A stretch of DNA of 26,637 bases. Source: CAZYEI01 sp964646425. Its GTDB lineage: Bacteria > Bacillota_I > Bacilli_A > RFN20 > JAISJY01. Every line of letters begins with the position of its first letter. Positions within the stretch are counted from its first letter, which is position 1. Below, piece by piece: positions 16,207-23,461 of this stretch. Made by a program: the position numbers and the translations under genes. The stretch is from the NCBI GenBank assembly GCA_964646425.1, contig CAZYEI010000017.1, forward strand, positions 1-26,637, written 5' to 3'. The notes under the pieces are model-generated. The model saw nothing but the letters and a program-made list of their open reading frames with translations, was not told where the DNA came from and did not search any database.

Positions 16207-16235
16207 ATTTTAACATAACTATTTTTAACTAACAA
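16207..16235 (-). promoter_or_regulatory. Promoter upstream of the YugP-like gene
   Basis: TTGTTA (16230-16235), a 17-base spacer and TAAAAT (16207-16212) preceded by TGT as an extended -10, on the minus strand. It probably drives the YugP-like/dapB/cca/dnaD/nth run and lies just past the HU terminator. Confidence 0.65.
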
Positions 16236-16238
16236 CAA

Positions 16239-16272
16239 AATAAAAAGAGGACAATCTCATGATTTATCCTCT
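16239..16272 (-). terminator. Intrinsic terminator of the HU gene
   Basis: On the minus strand AGAGGA (16267-16272) pairs with TCCTCT (16246-16251), with an inner AATC/GATT pairing, followed by TTTTTATT. It lies 12 bases after the HU stop. Confidence 0.7.
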
Positions 16273-16283
16273 GTAAGAGACTT

Positions 16284-16559
16284 TTAGGCTTTGACTTTTG
16301 CTTTCAAAGCTTCTGCTGGCTTAAATCCTACAACTTTAGTTTCTGGGACAACAATTGCTTCTTTAGTTTTTGGATTAACTCCCTTTCTTTCAGCTTTTGT
16401 TTTAACTAAAAAAGTGCCAAATCCACTAATTTTTACAATTTCTCCAGCAGCTAATCCATCAGATGCTGATTTGAATACTATATCAATTACTTTAGTAGCC
16501 TCTTTTTTAGTTAGATTTAACTCTGCAGCTACTTTTTCCACTAAATTATATTTTTCCAT
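16284..16559 (-). CDS. hup: HU-type DNA-binding protein
   Basis: A 91-residue nucleoid protein that bends DNA as a dimer. The full HU pattern is visible: MEKYNLVEKVAAELNLTKKE, the ISGFGTF turn, the beta-arm stretch AERKGVNPKTKE and the C-terminal VVGFKPAEALK. The arm retains the Asn-Pro that intercalates into DNA. The frame runs up to a TTG at 16577, but that codon is part of the ribosome binding site GGAGGA; the ATG at 16559 gives the normal N-terminus. It is a single-gene unit with its own promoter, containing a cre-like palindrome, and a terminator. Equivalent to hbs of Bacillus. Confidence 0.96.
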   Translation of the reverse strand: MEKYNLVEKVAAELNLTKKEATKVIDIVFKSASDGLAAGEIVKISGFGTFLVKTKAERKGVNPKTKEAIVVPETKVVGFKPAEALKAKVKA

Positions 16560-16587
16560 TTTAAAATCTTCCTCCAATCTTAGGACA

Positions 16588-16616
16588 ATTGTATCATGTA
16601 AGCGCTTTAATTACAA
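16588..16616 (-). promoter_or_regulatory. Promoter of the HU gene
   Basis: TTGTAA (16611-16616), a 17-base spacer and TACAAT (16588-16593) with an upstream TG, on the minus strand. Predicted start near 16581. Confidence 0.65.
16597..16610. promoter_or_regulatory. cre-like (CcpA operator) palindrome within the HU promoter
   Basis: TGTAAGCGCTTTAA matches the Bacillus cre consensus TGWAARCGYTWNCW at 13 of 14 positions on either strand and is centred on the palindrome AAGCGCTT. It fills most of the -35/-10 spacer, so bound CcpA would block the promoter. Whether the organism has CcpA is not visible here. Confidence 0.5.
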
Positions 16617-16719
16617 ATATTTTTTTATAGATTTAGCTTTATAATTTAAAAAAATTGATATTATTTTAAATTTTTATACATATTTATTAAATTTTTAACA
16701 TTTTATTTCATAAATATGT

Positions 16720-16748
16720 TTAAAAAATTTGGAAAAAAATGGTAAAAT
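16720..16748 (+). promoter_or_regulatory. Possible promoter of the ibrA-ibrB pair
   Basis: An extended -10 TGGTAAAAT (TAAAAT at 16743-16748) with a weak TTAAAA (16720-16725) 17 bases upstream. The leader would be about 40 bases. The rest of the 16617-16719 interval is only AT-rich. Confidence 0.4.
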
Positions 16749-16792
16749 AATACAAAATACTATATGAATTAATTTGCAAGAGGTGTTGCGAT

Positions 16793-18109
16793 ATGGGAAA
16801 GTTATACTTAAAAGAAGATGTCTATTCTGCTCTTCAAGATAGATTACATTTCATATTTAAAGAATTTGATAATATCTATCTTTCATTTTCCGGAGGTAAA
16901 GATAGTGGATTACTACTTAATCTAACGCTTGATTTTCAAAAAAAATATTATCCCAATAAAAAAATAGGTGTTTTTCATCAAGATTTTGAAGCCCAATATT
17001 CATATACGACCGAATATATAGAAAAAACATTTAAAAAAATCGAAAATTTAGTTGAACCTTATTGGGTTTGTTTACCTATGGCGACAAGAACTGCTGTTAG
17101 TAATTATGAAATGTATTGGTATCCGTGGGATGATACCAAAGAAGAACAATGGGTTAGACCTATGCCTAAACATGATTACGTAATAAATCTAAAGAATAAT
17201 CCGATAACTACATATCATTATAAAATGCATCAAGAAGATTTAGCAAAACAATTCGGACGTTGGTATCGAATGATTCATGGAAATAAAAAAACCATTTGTC
17301 TACTAGGCATTCGTGCCGATGAGTCTTTACAACGTTATAGTGGAATTATTAATAAAAAGTATGGCTACAATGGAACTTGTTGGATTACCAAACAATTCAA
17401 AGATGTTTACGTGGCTTCTCCTTTATATGACTGGAGTACTTCTGATGTTTGGCACGCAAACTATTTGTTTGCCTATGAATATAACCATCTATATGATTTA
17501 TATTACAAAGCCGGATTAAAACCCGAACAAATGCGAGTAGCTTCTCCATTTAACGATTACGCAAAAGAAAGTTTAAATATTTATCGAGTTATTGACCCTA
17601 AAATTTGGATAAAATTATTAGGAAGAGTAAGAGGTGTAAATTTCGGAGCTATATATGGCAAAACCAAGGCTCTTGGTTATCGTAGCCTAACCTTACCAGA
17701 AGGGCATACATGGGAATCATATACTAATTTTCTTCTTGATACGCTTCCAGCTAGGCTAAGAAATAATTATATAAAAAAATTTAAAACATCAATTGATTTT
17801 TGGCATAATACCGGTGGAGGATTGGAAGAAGAAACCATCAATGAATTAATAAGTCACGGGTATAATATTAAAAGAAATGGAATTTCAAATTATACGGTTT
17901 TTAAAAATTCGCGAATTATTTTTATTGGTAAAATACCAGATCATACCGATGACATCAAATCATCAAAAGATATTCCAAGTTGGAAAAGAATGTGTTTTTG
18001 TATTTTAAAAAATGATCATATGTGTAGATTTATGGGATTTGGTCTTTCAAGAGAGCAGCAAAAATTAATCTATGCATTGAAAAATAAATATAGTAAGGTA
18101 GGTGTTTAA
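16793..18109 (+). CDS. IbrA-like PAPS-reductase-family protein (DUF3440)
   Basis: A 438-residue PP-loop ATPase-fold protein. The PP-loop SGGKDS is at 33-38, and GIRADESLQRY fits the second nucleotide-binding motif of PAPS-reductase-like proteins. The C-terminal third, with the WKRMCFCILKNDHMCRFMGF cysteine-rich segment, fits DUF3440, the domain that defines IbrA-type proteins. In E. coli IbrA acts with IbrB as a regulator of immunoglobulin-binding surface proteins; the chemistry is not established as far as I know. PP-loop relatives include PAPS reductase and DndC, so adenylation or sulfur chemistry is possible. AGAGGTG precedes the ATG. A ParB-like gene follows after one base, as in the ibrAB pair. 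Confidence 0.85.
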   Translation: MGKLYLKEDVYSALQDRLHFIFKEFDNIYLSFSGGKDSGLLLNLTLDFQKKYYPNKKIGVFHQDFEAQYSYTTEYIEKTFKKIENLVEPYWVCLPMATRTAVSNYEMYWYPWDDTKEEQWVRPMPKHDYVINLKNNPITTYHYKMHQEDLAKQFGRWYRMIHGNKKTICLLGIRADESLQRYSGIINKKYGYNGTCWITKQFKDVYVASPLYDWSTSDVWHANYLFAYEYNHLYDLYYKAGLKPEQMRVASPFNDYAKESLNIYRVIDPKIWIKLLGRVRGVNFGAIYGKTKALGYRSLTLPEGHTWESYTNFLLDTLPARLRNNYIKKFKTSIDFWHNTGGGLEEETINELISHGYNIKRNGISNYTVFKNSRIIFIGKIPDHTDDIKSSKDIPSWKRMCFCILKNDHMCRFMGFGLSREQQKLIYALKNKYSKVGV

Positions 18110-18110
18110 T

Positions 18111-18629
18111 ATGGCATACAAAAGTCCTGTTTATAATATATATTCCATTCCTATTGAAAAAATAGAACCAAACGACTATAATCCAAACTCAGTTGCTACA
18201 CCAGAATTAAATTTGCTTTATGAAAGTATTAAAGAAGATGGCTATACTATGCCCATAGTATGTTATTTTGATAAAAGCAATGATAAATATATTATTGTAG
18301 ATGGTTTTCATAGATATCGCATTATGCTCGAACATAAAGATATCTACGATAGAGAAGAAGGATGTTTACCAGTTTCTATTATTGATAAGCCTATTGATTA
18401 TCGTATGGCAAGCACCATTAGACATAATCGTGCTCGTGGTTCTCACAATGTTGATTTAATGAGCAATATTTTAAAAGAATTATCTGAGCTTGGCCGCAGC
18501 GATGCTTGGATTTCAAAGAATCTTGGTATGGATAAAGATGAAATACTAAGACTTAAGCAAATTACAGGTCTTGCAACTCTTTTTAAAGATGTAAACTTTG
18601 GAAACTCTTGGATTCCTGATGAAGATTAA
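18111..18629 (+). CDS. IbrB-like ParB-domain protein
   Basis: A 172-residue protein with a ParB N-terminal fold: IEPNDYNPNSV (about 16-26), the nucleotide-binding-like DGFHRYR motif (about 67-73) and the TIRHNRARGSHN stretch (about 102-113). The C-terminal part (about 124-157), LGRSDAWISKNLGMDKDEILRLKQ, looks like a helix-turn-helix. It is too short and in the wrong context for a chromosome-partition ParB, and it pairs with the IbrA-like gene as in ibrAB. The frame is open to a GTG at 18102, but AAGGTAGG (18095-18102) sits eight bases before the ATG at 18111. Some ParB-fold proteins are kinases or nucleotide-dependent switches, so DNA binding is not assured. Confidence 0.83.
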   Translation: MAYKSPVYNIYSIPIEKIEPNDYNPNSVATPELNLLYESIKEDGYTMPIVCYFDKSNDKYIIVDGFHRYRIMLEHKDIYDREEGCLPVSIIDKPIDYRMASTIRHNRARGSHNVDLMSNILKELSELGRSDAWISKNLGMDKDEILRLKQITGLATLFKDVNFGNSWIPDED

Positions 18630-18636
18630 AAAATAG

Positions 18637-18665
18637 TTGTTATTTTTTAAAATTTAGCATATAAT
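18637..18665 (+). promoter_or_regulatory. Sigma-A promoter of the SRP RNA gene
   Basis: TTGTTA (18637-18642), exactly 17 bases, then a perfect TATAAT (18660-18665). The first base of the RNA follows about five bases later. The promoter begins eight bases after the ibrB-like stop, with no terminator between. Confidence 0.8.
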
Positions 18666-18669
18666 ATTA

Positions 18670-18757
18670 ATGCCAAGGCAATACTATGCCGCGAACCATG
18701 TCAGAATCGGAAGGTAGCAGCATTAAGTTGGTTATAGTATGTGCGTTGGCATTTTTT
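18670..18757 (+). ncRNA. ffs: Signal recognition particle RNA (small, 4.5S-type)
   Basis: A roughly 85-base RNA that scaffolds Ffh and targets membrane proteins to the translocon. The conserved domain IV hairpin is unmistakable: CATGTCAGAATCGGAAGG followed by TAGCAGCATTAAG, with the GGAA tetraloop and the internal AGCAG strand. The ends pair as ATGCCAA (18670-18676) with TTGGCAT (18746-18752), and ATACTAT pairs with ATAGTAT further in. The terminal stem runs straight into six T, so the RNA's own hairpin serves as terminator. It is of the small Alu-less form, unlike the long scRNA of Bacillus subtilis. tadA follows directly. Confidence 0.94.
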
Positions 18758-18776
18758 GTTTAGGTGGTAAAAATTA

Positions 18777-19232
18777 ATGTATGATGATATTTATTATATG
18801 AAAAAGGCAATTTCACTTGCAAAAAAGGCTGAAAAAAAAGATGAAGTACCAGTTGGAGCAATAATTGTAAAAGATAATGAAATAATTGCTTCTGCCTACA
18901 ACTTAAAAGAAAGCCATTGCAATGCTTTACATCATGCCGAAATCCTCGCATTAAATAAAGCTTACAAAAAATTACACACTTGGAGATTAAAAGACACCAC
19001 TTTATATGTAACATTAGAACCTTGTATGATGTGTACTGGTGCGATTATTCAGTCGAGAGTTTCTCGTGTCGTTTTCGGAGCATATGATCCTAAAGGAGGA
19101 TCGATAGTTTCTAATATAACGATTGATAATATTACCGGATTTAATCATTCGTTTAACTATACTGGTGGTATTTTAGAAGAAGAGTGTTCATTCTTATTAA
19201 AAAAATACTTTAAAAACAAAAGAATAAAATAA
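18777..19232 (+). CDS. tadA: tRNA adenosine(34) deaminase
   Basis: A 151-residue zinc deaminase that converts A34 of tRNA-Arg(ACG) to inosine. The zinc/catalytic site is HAE (53-55) plus PCMMC (82-86), with VPVGAIIV before it and VVFGAYDPKGG after it, as in TadA. TAGGTGG precedes the ATG. It follows the SRP RNA with 19 bases between, so part of its expression may come from read-through of the SRP RNA promoter. In Bacillus the same genes occur in the order tadA, SRP RNA, dnaX; here the order of the first two is swapped and a lipoprotein cluster separates them from dnaX. Confidence 0.95.
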   Translation: MYDDIYYMKKAISLAKKAEKKDEVPVGAIIVKDNEIIASAYNLKESHCNALHHAEILALNKAYKKLHTWRLKDTTLYVTLEPCMMCTGAIIQSRVSRVVFGAYDPKGGSIVSNITIDNITGFNHSFNYTGGILEEECSFLLKKYFKNKRIK

Positions 19233-19256
19233 TTCATTATTTTATTTGTATATTAA

Positions 19257-19285
19257 TTGAAATCTCTTGTTATCTCTTTTATAAT
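19257..19285 (+). promoter_or_regulatory. Sigma-A promoter of the lipoprotein cluster
   Basis: TTGAAA (19257-19262), 17 bases, perfect TATAAT (19280-19285). The -35 box shares bases with the 5' arm of the tadA terminator, and the -10 lies in its loop. AGAAAGGAG lies before the ATG at 19322. Confidence 0.7.
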
Positions 19286-19303
19286 TTAGGAGATTTCTTT
19301 TTT
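19259..19303 (+). terminator. Terminator of tadA, overlapping the next promoter
   Basis: GAAATCTC (19259-19266) pairs with GAGATTTC (19290-19297), loop of 23 bases, followed by six T. Confidence 0.65.
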
Positions 19304-19321
19304 GTAGAAAGGAGATATAAA

Positions 19322-22087
19322 ATGAAAAATAAATATATCTATATTCTATTTTTAATTATTTCATTTGTTATTTGTTCTTGTAAGAATATAAATTCTTCTA
19401 CTTTAAAAAGTTCAAATTCAACTATATCAAATTCATCACAACAAATCGAAATAACTAATATCATTTTATCATGTGATAAAACCGAAATTATGATTAATGA
19501 AGAAATTCAACTTAATTATCAAATATTACCTAGTAATGCTTCAAATAAAACTCTCGAGTTTACTTCTAGTGACAATTCTATTGCCACAATTTCTAACGAG
19601 GGCATAGTAAAAGGTATTAGTAAAGGAGAAGTAATTATTACAGTTACTTCTACAAATAAAGTTACATCTTCAATTAAAGTTAAGGTTATCGATAATTTTA
19701 TTTCAATAAATAGTATAGAAATAGAAAATAAAATTTCTACATTGAGTCAAGATGAAAAATACACCTTAATTTGTAAAGTCTTGCCCGATGATGCTACTGA
19801 TAAAACCTTAATTTTTTCTTCATCAATACCTTCGATTGCTTCCATTGATAGTTCTGGATTAATCAGTGCTCATCTTCCTGGAACAACTATTATTAGTGTA
19901 TCCTCAAAGGATGGAATACAAAAAGATTCATTTGAATTAGTGGTTAAAAAGAAAACGATTAATATCGAATCAATAAATTTAAGTTGTGAAAAGGATTCGT
20001 TAGTGGAAGGCGAAACAATTAAATTAAATGTTACAATTTTGCCCAATAACGCTTCAAATAAAACTCTTACATTTCATTCACTAACACCTAATTATATTAG
20101 TGTAAATGACGATGGTTATGTTACTGCACTTAAGGCTACCCCCAATAATGTTTATGCTATTGTGGAAGCTAGAACAGAGAACTCAGAAAAAAAGACTCAA
20201 ATTAAATTTACTATAACAGAAAAAAATATAGCTGTTGAAAAAATTGAGATAGCTGTTACGAATCCTACAATTATCCCTGGGGACACACTTGATTATGAAG
20301 TTGTTATTACTCCTGCAAACGCAGATAACAAATCATATACTTTAACTACTTCAACAAGTGACATTTTAGCAATAGACCCTAATTCAAATCTAGTTACAGC
20401 ACTAAAAGAAGGTATTGGAAAATTAACTATAACAAGTAATGATGGTAATAAATCAGCGACAATTACTATTAATGTATTACCAACTTCTACTTATAGCGAA
20501 ATAAAAGCACTACTTAATACTTCTTTAGCTATTGAAAAAACTTCCGCAATATCCGGTAATTATGCATATACAAGAACTGGATTAATCAATTCCGCAACGC
20601 TAATAAACTGGGTTGCATATGAAGATGCCATACAAAAACAAGAAACAAATGATTACGATACTTTTAAAGAGTTAAATTATATTACAGATAACACAATAAA
20701 TACATTAACAGATTCTTTATCTAATGGCATTTCATTAGAAACTAAAAATATCGGCAACGAAACTTGGGAAATCACCCCGGAAGATGCAGATGCTTCTTCT
20801 AAACTCGTCAATATTTCTAATTCATTAGGATTAAGTGGTCTTATTAAAACTCTACTAAATGATACATCGTCATTTAATTTAGCGGGTGAAGAAAATAGTT
20901 ATAATAAGCTTCGCATAATTGTAACTAATGATAGTAATTTTAAGTATATAAAAATCGAAAAAGAATGTGAGTACAAAACTTTATCGTATAACGAAAAAGT
21001 AAATTATTTACATTTATCTGCTCTACTTGTATTTAATTTGGATTCTTCGATTTCTTCTTTTGAATACTTTATAGAAAAATATAGTGAAGACTCTTATGAT
21101 CAAACCAACCACAAGTTAATGAGCAATGCTACACCATCTAATACAGAAGAATGCAGTGCATCTATTAATTATGGAACTCAGTCATCTAGTGATGAAAATA
21201 GAATATCAGTAAACGATTACAAAGTTACTTCATTTGAAATAGATACATCTAATTTAATCGATGAAGACAATAGCGTTTCAATTTATTTAGGTGAAAGCAA
21301 AAACATTAAGTTAACTAATATTTTACCGAAATCACATTTAAGTCCAAACTATTCTTTAGAAATAGAAGACAACTCTATAATACAAGATAGTTCTAATAAC
21401 AACAATCTAATAATTAAAGGATTAAAACTAGGAACAACAAATATTAAAGTAATAACTGATACTAATATTGAAAGAGAAATAGTTATTACTGTAAAAGTTC
21501 CTCCAGTAAACAATATATCTATCGACTATATTAATCCAATTATATATGTTGGTGATTACTTTAAAATTAGCGCCACTGTTTATCCAGCTGATGCTTTAGA
21601 TTTAAGTTATACAATAGAAATTAAGGACAACAATGACTCTGCATCATTATCAAAAAACAAAGATGGCTCTTATACTTTTACAGCTTTAAAGGCAGGAAGT
21701 ATTACAATTATTGCATATGCAAATGAAAATCCCAACATTAAAGATGAAGAGACTTTAAATATTAAAAAAACAATTGATTCTAATTCAATTAAAACAGAAA
21801 TGTGTTCAGCTCCATATTACTTTACAGATTCTGAATTAATATTTAATGAAGATGGTACAGGAACTTTAAAGTTACAAGGTGGCGGAGAATATTCTTTTAA
21901 TTGGGATATTAATGCATCATTCCAAATAATTTTTTCAAACATTAAAACTACAAAAAATCCTGATAGATGGTATGATTTTCGTGGAACTTATGGTAGTATA
22001 GTATTAGATCAAGGTGCTACTGAAATCAATTTAATTGTTTATGATTTAGATTTTGAAAGTAATGAAAGCATAAGATTTTCACATTAA
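19322..22087 (+). CDS. Secreted lipoprotein with six Ig-like (Big_2-type) domains
   Basis: A 921-residue surface lipoprotein. The signal peptide ends in ICSC, with Cys20 as lipid anchor, followed by a Ser/Asn/Thr-rich linker (21-42). Four Big_2-type domains follow at about 43-124, 129-209, 214-299 and 304-386, each with the ILPSNASNKTLEFTSSD-type strand pair, then S-x-A-x-I and G-x-V-x-A/G-x-x-x-G. A unique region (390-628), two divergent Ig-like domains (634-726, 729-815) and a C-terminal beta-rich domain (about 820-921, with GTGTLKLQGGGEYSFNW) complete it. No catalytic motif is seen. Big_2 domains typically serve adhesion or spacing on cell surfaces, but the ligand is unknown. First gene of a three-lipoprotein run; AAAGGAG precedes the ATG. 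Confidence 0.85.
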   Translation: MKNKYIYILFLIISFVICSCKNINSSTLKSSNSTISNSSQQIEITNIILSCDKTEIMINEEIQLNYQILPSNASNKTLEFTSSDNSIATISNEGIVKGISKGEVIITVTSTNKVTSSIKVKVIDNFISINSIEIENKISTLSQDEKYTLICKVLPDDATDKTLIFSSSIPSIASIDSSGLISAHLPGTTIISVSSKDGIQKDSFELVVKKKTINIESINLSCEKDSLVEGETIKLNVTILPNNASNKTLTFHSLTPNYISVNDDGYVTALKATPNNVYAIVEARTENSEKKTQIKFTITEKNIAVEKIEIAVTNPTIIPGDTLDYEVVITPANADNKSYTLTTSTSDILAIDPNSNLVTALKEGIGKLTITSNDGNKSATITINVLPTSTYSEIKALLNTSLAIEKTSAISGNYAYTRTGLINSATLINWVAYEDAIQKQETNDYDTFKELNYITDNTINTLTDSLSNGISLETKNIGNETWEITPEDADASSKLVNISNSLGLSGLIKTLLNDTSSFNLAGEENSYNKLRIIVTNDSNFKYIKIEKECEYKTLSYNEKVNYLHLSALLVFNLDSSISSFEYFIEKYSEDSYDQTNHKLMSNATPSNTEECSASINYGTQSSSDENRISVNDYKVTSFEIDTSNLIDEDNSVSIYLGESKNIKLTNILPKSHLSPNYSLEIEDNSIIQDSSNNNNLIIKGLKLGTTNIKVITDTNIEREIVITVKVPPVNNISIDYINPIIYVGDYFKISATVYPADALDLSYTIEIKDNNDSASLSKNKDGSYTFTALKAGSITIIAYANENPNIKDEETLNIKKTIDSNSIKTEMCSAPYYFTDSELIFNEDGTGTLKLQGGGEYSFNWDINASFQIIFSNIKTTKNPDRWYDFRGTYGSIVLDQGATEINLIVYDLDFESNESIRFSH
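19448..20479 (+). repeat. Four tandem Ig-like domain repeats in the 921-residue lipoprotein
   Basis: Residues 43-386 hold four units of about 81-86 residues. Aligned cores read ILPSNASNKTLEF, VLPDDATDKTLIF, ILPNNASNKTLTF and ITPANADNKSYTL. Similarity is at protein level; I do not see long identical DNA stretches. Confidence 0.85.
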
Positions 22088-22107
22088 TTTAGAAAGGAGC
22101 GATAATT

Positions 22108-23460
22108 ATGAAAAATAAATTTTTATATGTTTTATTATGTTTATTTGTTGTTGGCTGTAATGCCCAAAATTCAACTTCAAGTAAAAACACTAATTCTTCT
22201 TCCCATTCATCTATTATCAATAGTTTTATTGTTGGACCAACAACTATTAAAGTTGGCGATCTAGTAACATATTCTTTAGATGGCAATCAAAAAGTAAATT
22301 GGGAAAGTTCAAACTCTCTAATTTTAAATATTAATTCTAAAGGAGAGGCAATTGCCTTTAAAGAAGGAACTGTTACTATTTTTGCTAAAGACAGTAATGC
22401 AAATATTGTTGCCTCACTAAATATTATCGTAAAAAATAAAGTAAGTATTCCCACAAGCGAGCTGGAATTATCAAATTTATTTCAAACAGCTATTTCTCTT
22501 GAAGGTGAAGGTTCAACTTACACATTAAATCGTCTATCATCTGAAATCAACCAAACTTACACCCAAGAAGTTAAAATGTACGATGATTTTTATATCAACG
22601 AAACAGAAGATAACTATACAAACCATAGTGGAGAGCATCACGAAACAGCTACTGAATATGTAGGTATATCTGATGGATATTATTATGACATTTCTGATGG
22701 TAATGAAAAAAGTTATGGTATTAAAAGAAAAATTGTAAGCAGTAATGCAACAGACTACGAAATTTTAGAATCAACAGCTAAAGAAAGAGTTAATAATCCC
22801 GGTTTTATATCGCAATTTTATACTCGTCTAAGTGATATGTGGGGATCAAGAACTTTAGATTTAAGTATTGAAATTGAAGAATTAGAAGATTCTTTTAAAT
22901 TAAATCTTAAAAATACTTACTTATTTGTTTGGTATGATGGAGTAAGCAATGATTCTCGTTTATTAGAAGCTACATTAGAATTTGCTAACGATGGTTTCCT
23001 TTTATCTGGTCATTTCAAAGAAACAGAATACGCCGAACATCAATATAATGTTGCTGAAAACAAATGGATTGATAATCCTGAAGTAAAAGATACTGAAGAA
23101 TATTTCTTTTCTGCTCTGCGAGGCGAAAAACACACTACAATTGGTAATGAACTAAATCCTAAAGACTATTTTGTTACTTCTGTTACTAAAGCTAGTTATA
23201 CAAATACTGTTTTAGTTGGAGATTATATTAATACAAAATATATTACTTTAGTAGATTATGAAGGAAACAAATCAGTAGATACTACTTATTTCACAATTAA
23301 AGGAATTCAAAATGATGATGATTTAGTTTGTATTGCTGAAGACACAACAAATGGTGGTTATGTTGCAATAAGTGAAGGAACAGCTTATTTAATATGTCAA
23401 ATGTCATATTCTCCTGAAGTTGTATTCCTTGTAGAAATAGAAGTATTGGGGGCTGAATAA
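22108..23460 (+). CDS. Lipoprotein with Ig-like domains, related to its upstream neighbour
   Basis: A 450-residue lipoprotein with a clear signal peptide and lipobox VVGC (Cys17), then a Ser/Asn-rich linker (18-37). One Big_2-type domain follows (about 38-111: VGPTTIKVGDLVTYSL to AFKEGTVTIFA). The middle region (about 115-345) has no motif I recognise. The last 100 residues begin DYFVTSVTKASYTNTVLVGD, which parallels DYKVTSFEIDTSNLI...VSIYLGES in the upstream lipoprotein, so the two appear to be paralogues that share a middle-plus-Ig arrangement. AGAAAGGAG is well placed. It lies 20 bases after the first lipoprotein gene and one base before the third. Function unknown; cell-surface location is the only firm inference. 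Confidence 0.8.
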   Translation: MKNKFLYVLLCLFVVGCNAQNSTSSKNTNSSSHSSIINSFIVGPTTIKVGDLVTYSLDGNQKVNWESSNSLILNINSKGEAIAFKEGTVTIFAKDSNANIVASLNIIVKNKVSIPTSELELSNLFQTAISLEGEGSTYTLNRLSSEINQTYTQEVKMYDDFYINETEDNYTNHSGEHHETATEYVGISDGYYYDISDGNEKSYGIKRKIVSSNATDYEILESTAKERVNNPGFISQFYTRLSDMWGSRTLDLSIEIEELEDSFKLNLKNTYLFVWYDGVSNDSRLLEATLEFANDGFLLSGHFKETEYAEHQYNVAENKWIDNPEVKDTEEYFFSALRGEKHTTIGNELNPKDYFVTSVTKASYTNTVLVGDYINTKYITLVDYEGNKSVDTTYFTIKGIQNDDDLVCIAEDTTNGGYVAISEGTAYLICQMSYSPEVVFLVEIEVLGAE

Positions 23461-23461
23461 T

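Noticed and set aside
16291..16644. Open frame of 117 codons on the plus strand over the HU gene
   Set aside because: It is the antisense shadow of HU, and its sequence is explained by HU codons.
16793..18629. ibrA-ibrB-like pair as a prophage remnant
   Set aside because: No integrase, phage structural gene, attachment repeat or tRNA lies nearby, and flanking genes are housekeeping. Transfer remains possible but is not shown.
18111..18629. ParB-like protein as a chromosome partition ParB
   Set aside because: No ParA partner, length far below that of Spo0J/ParB, and the pairing with the PP-loop gene points to the IbrB type.
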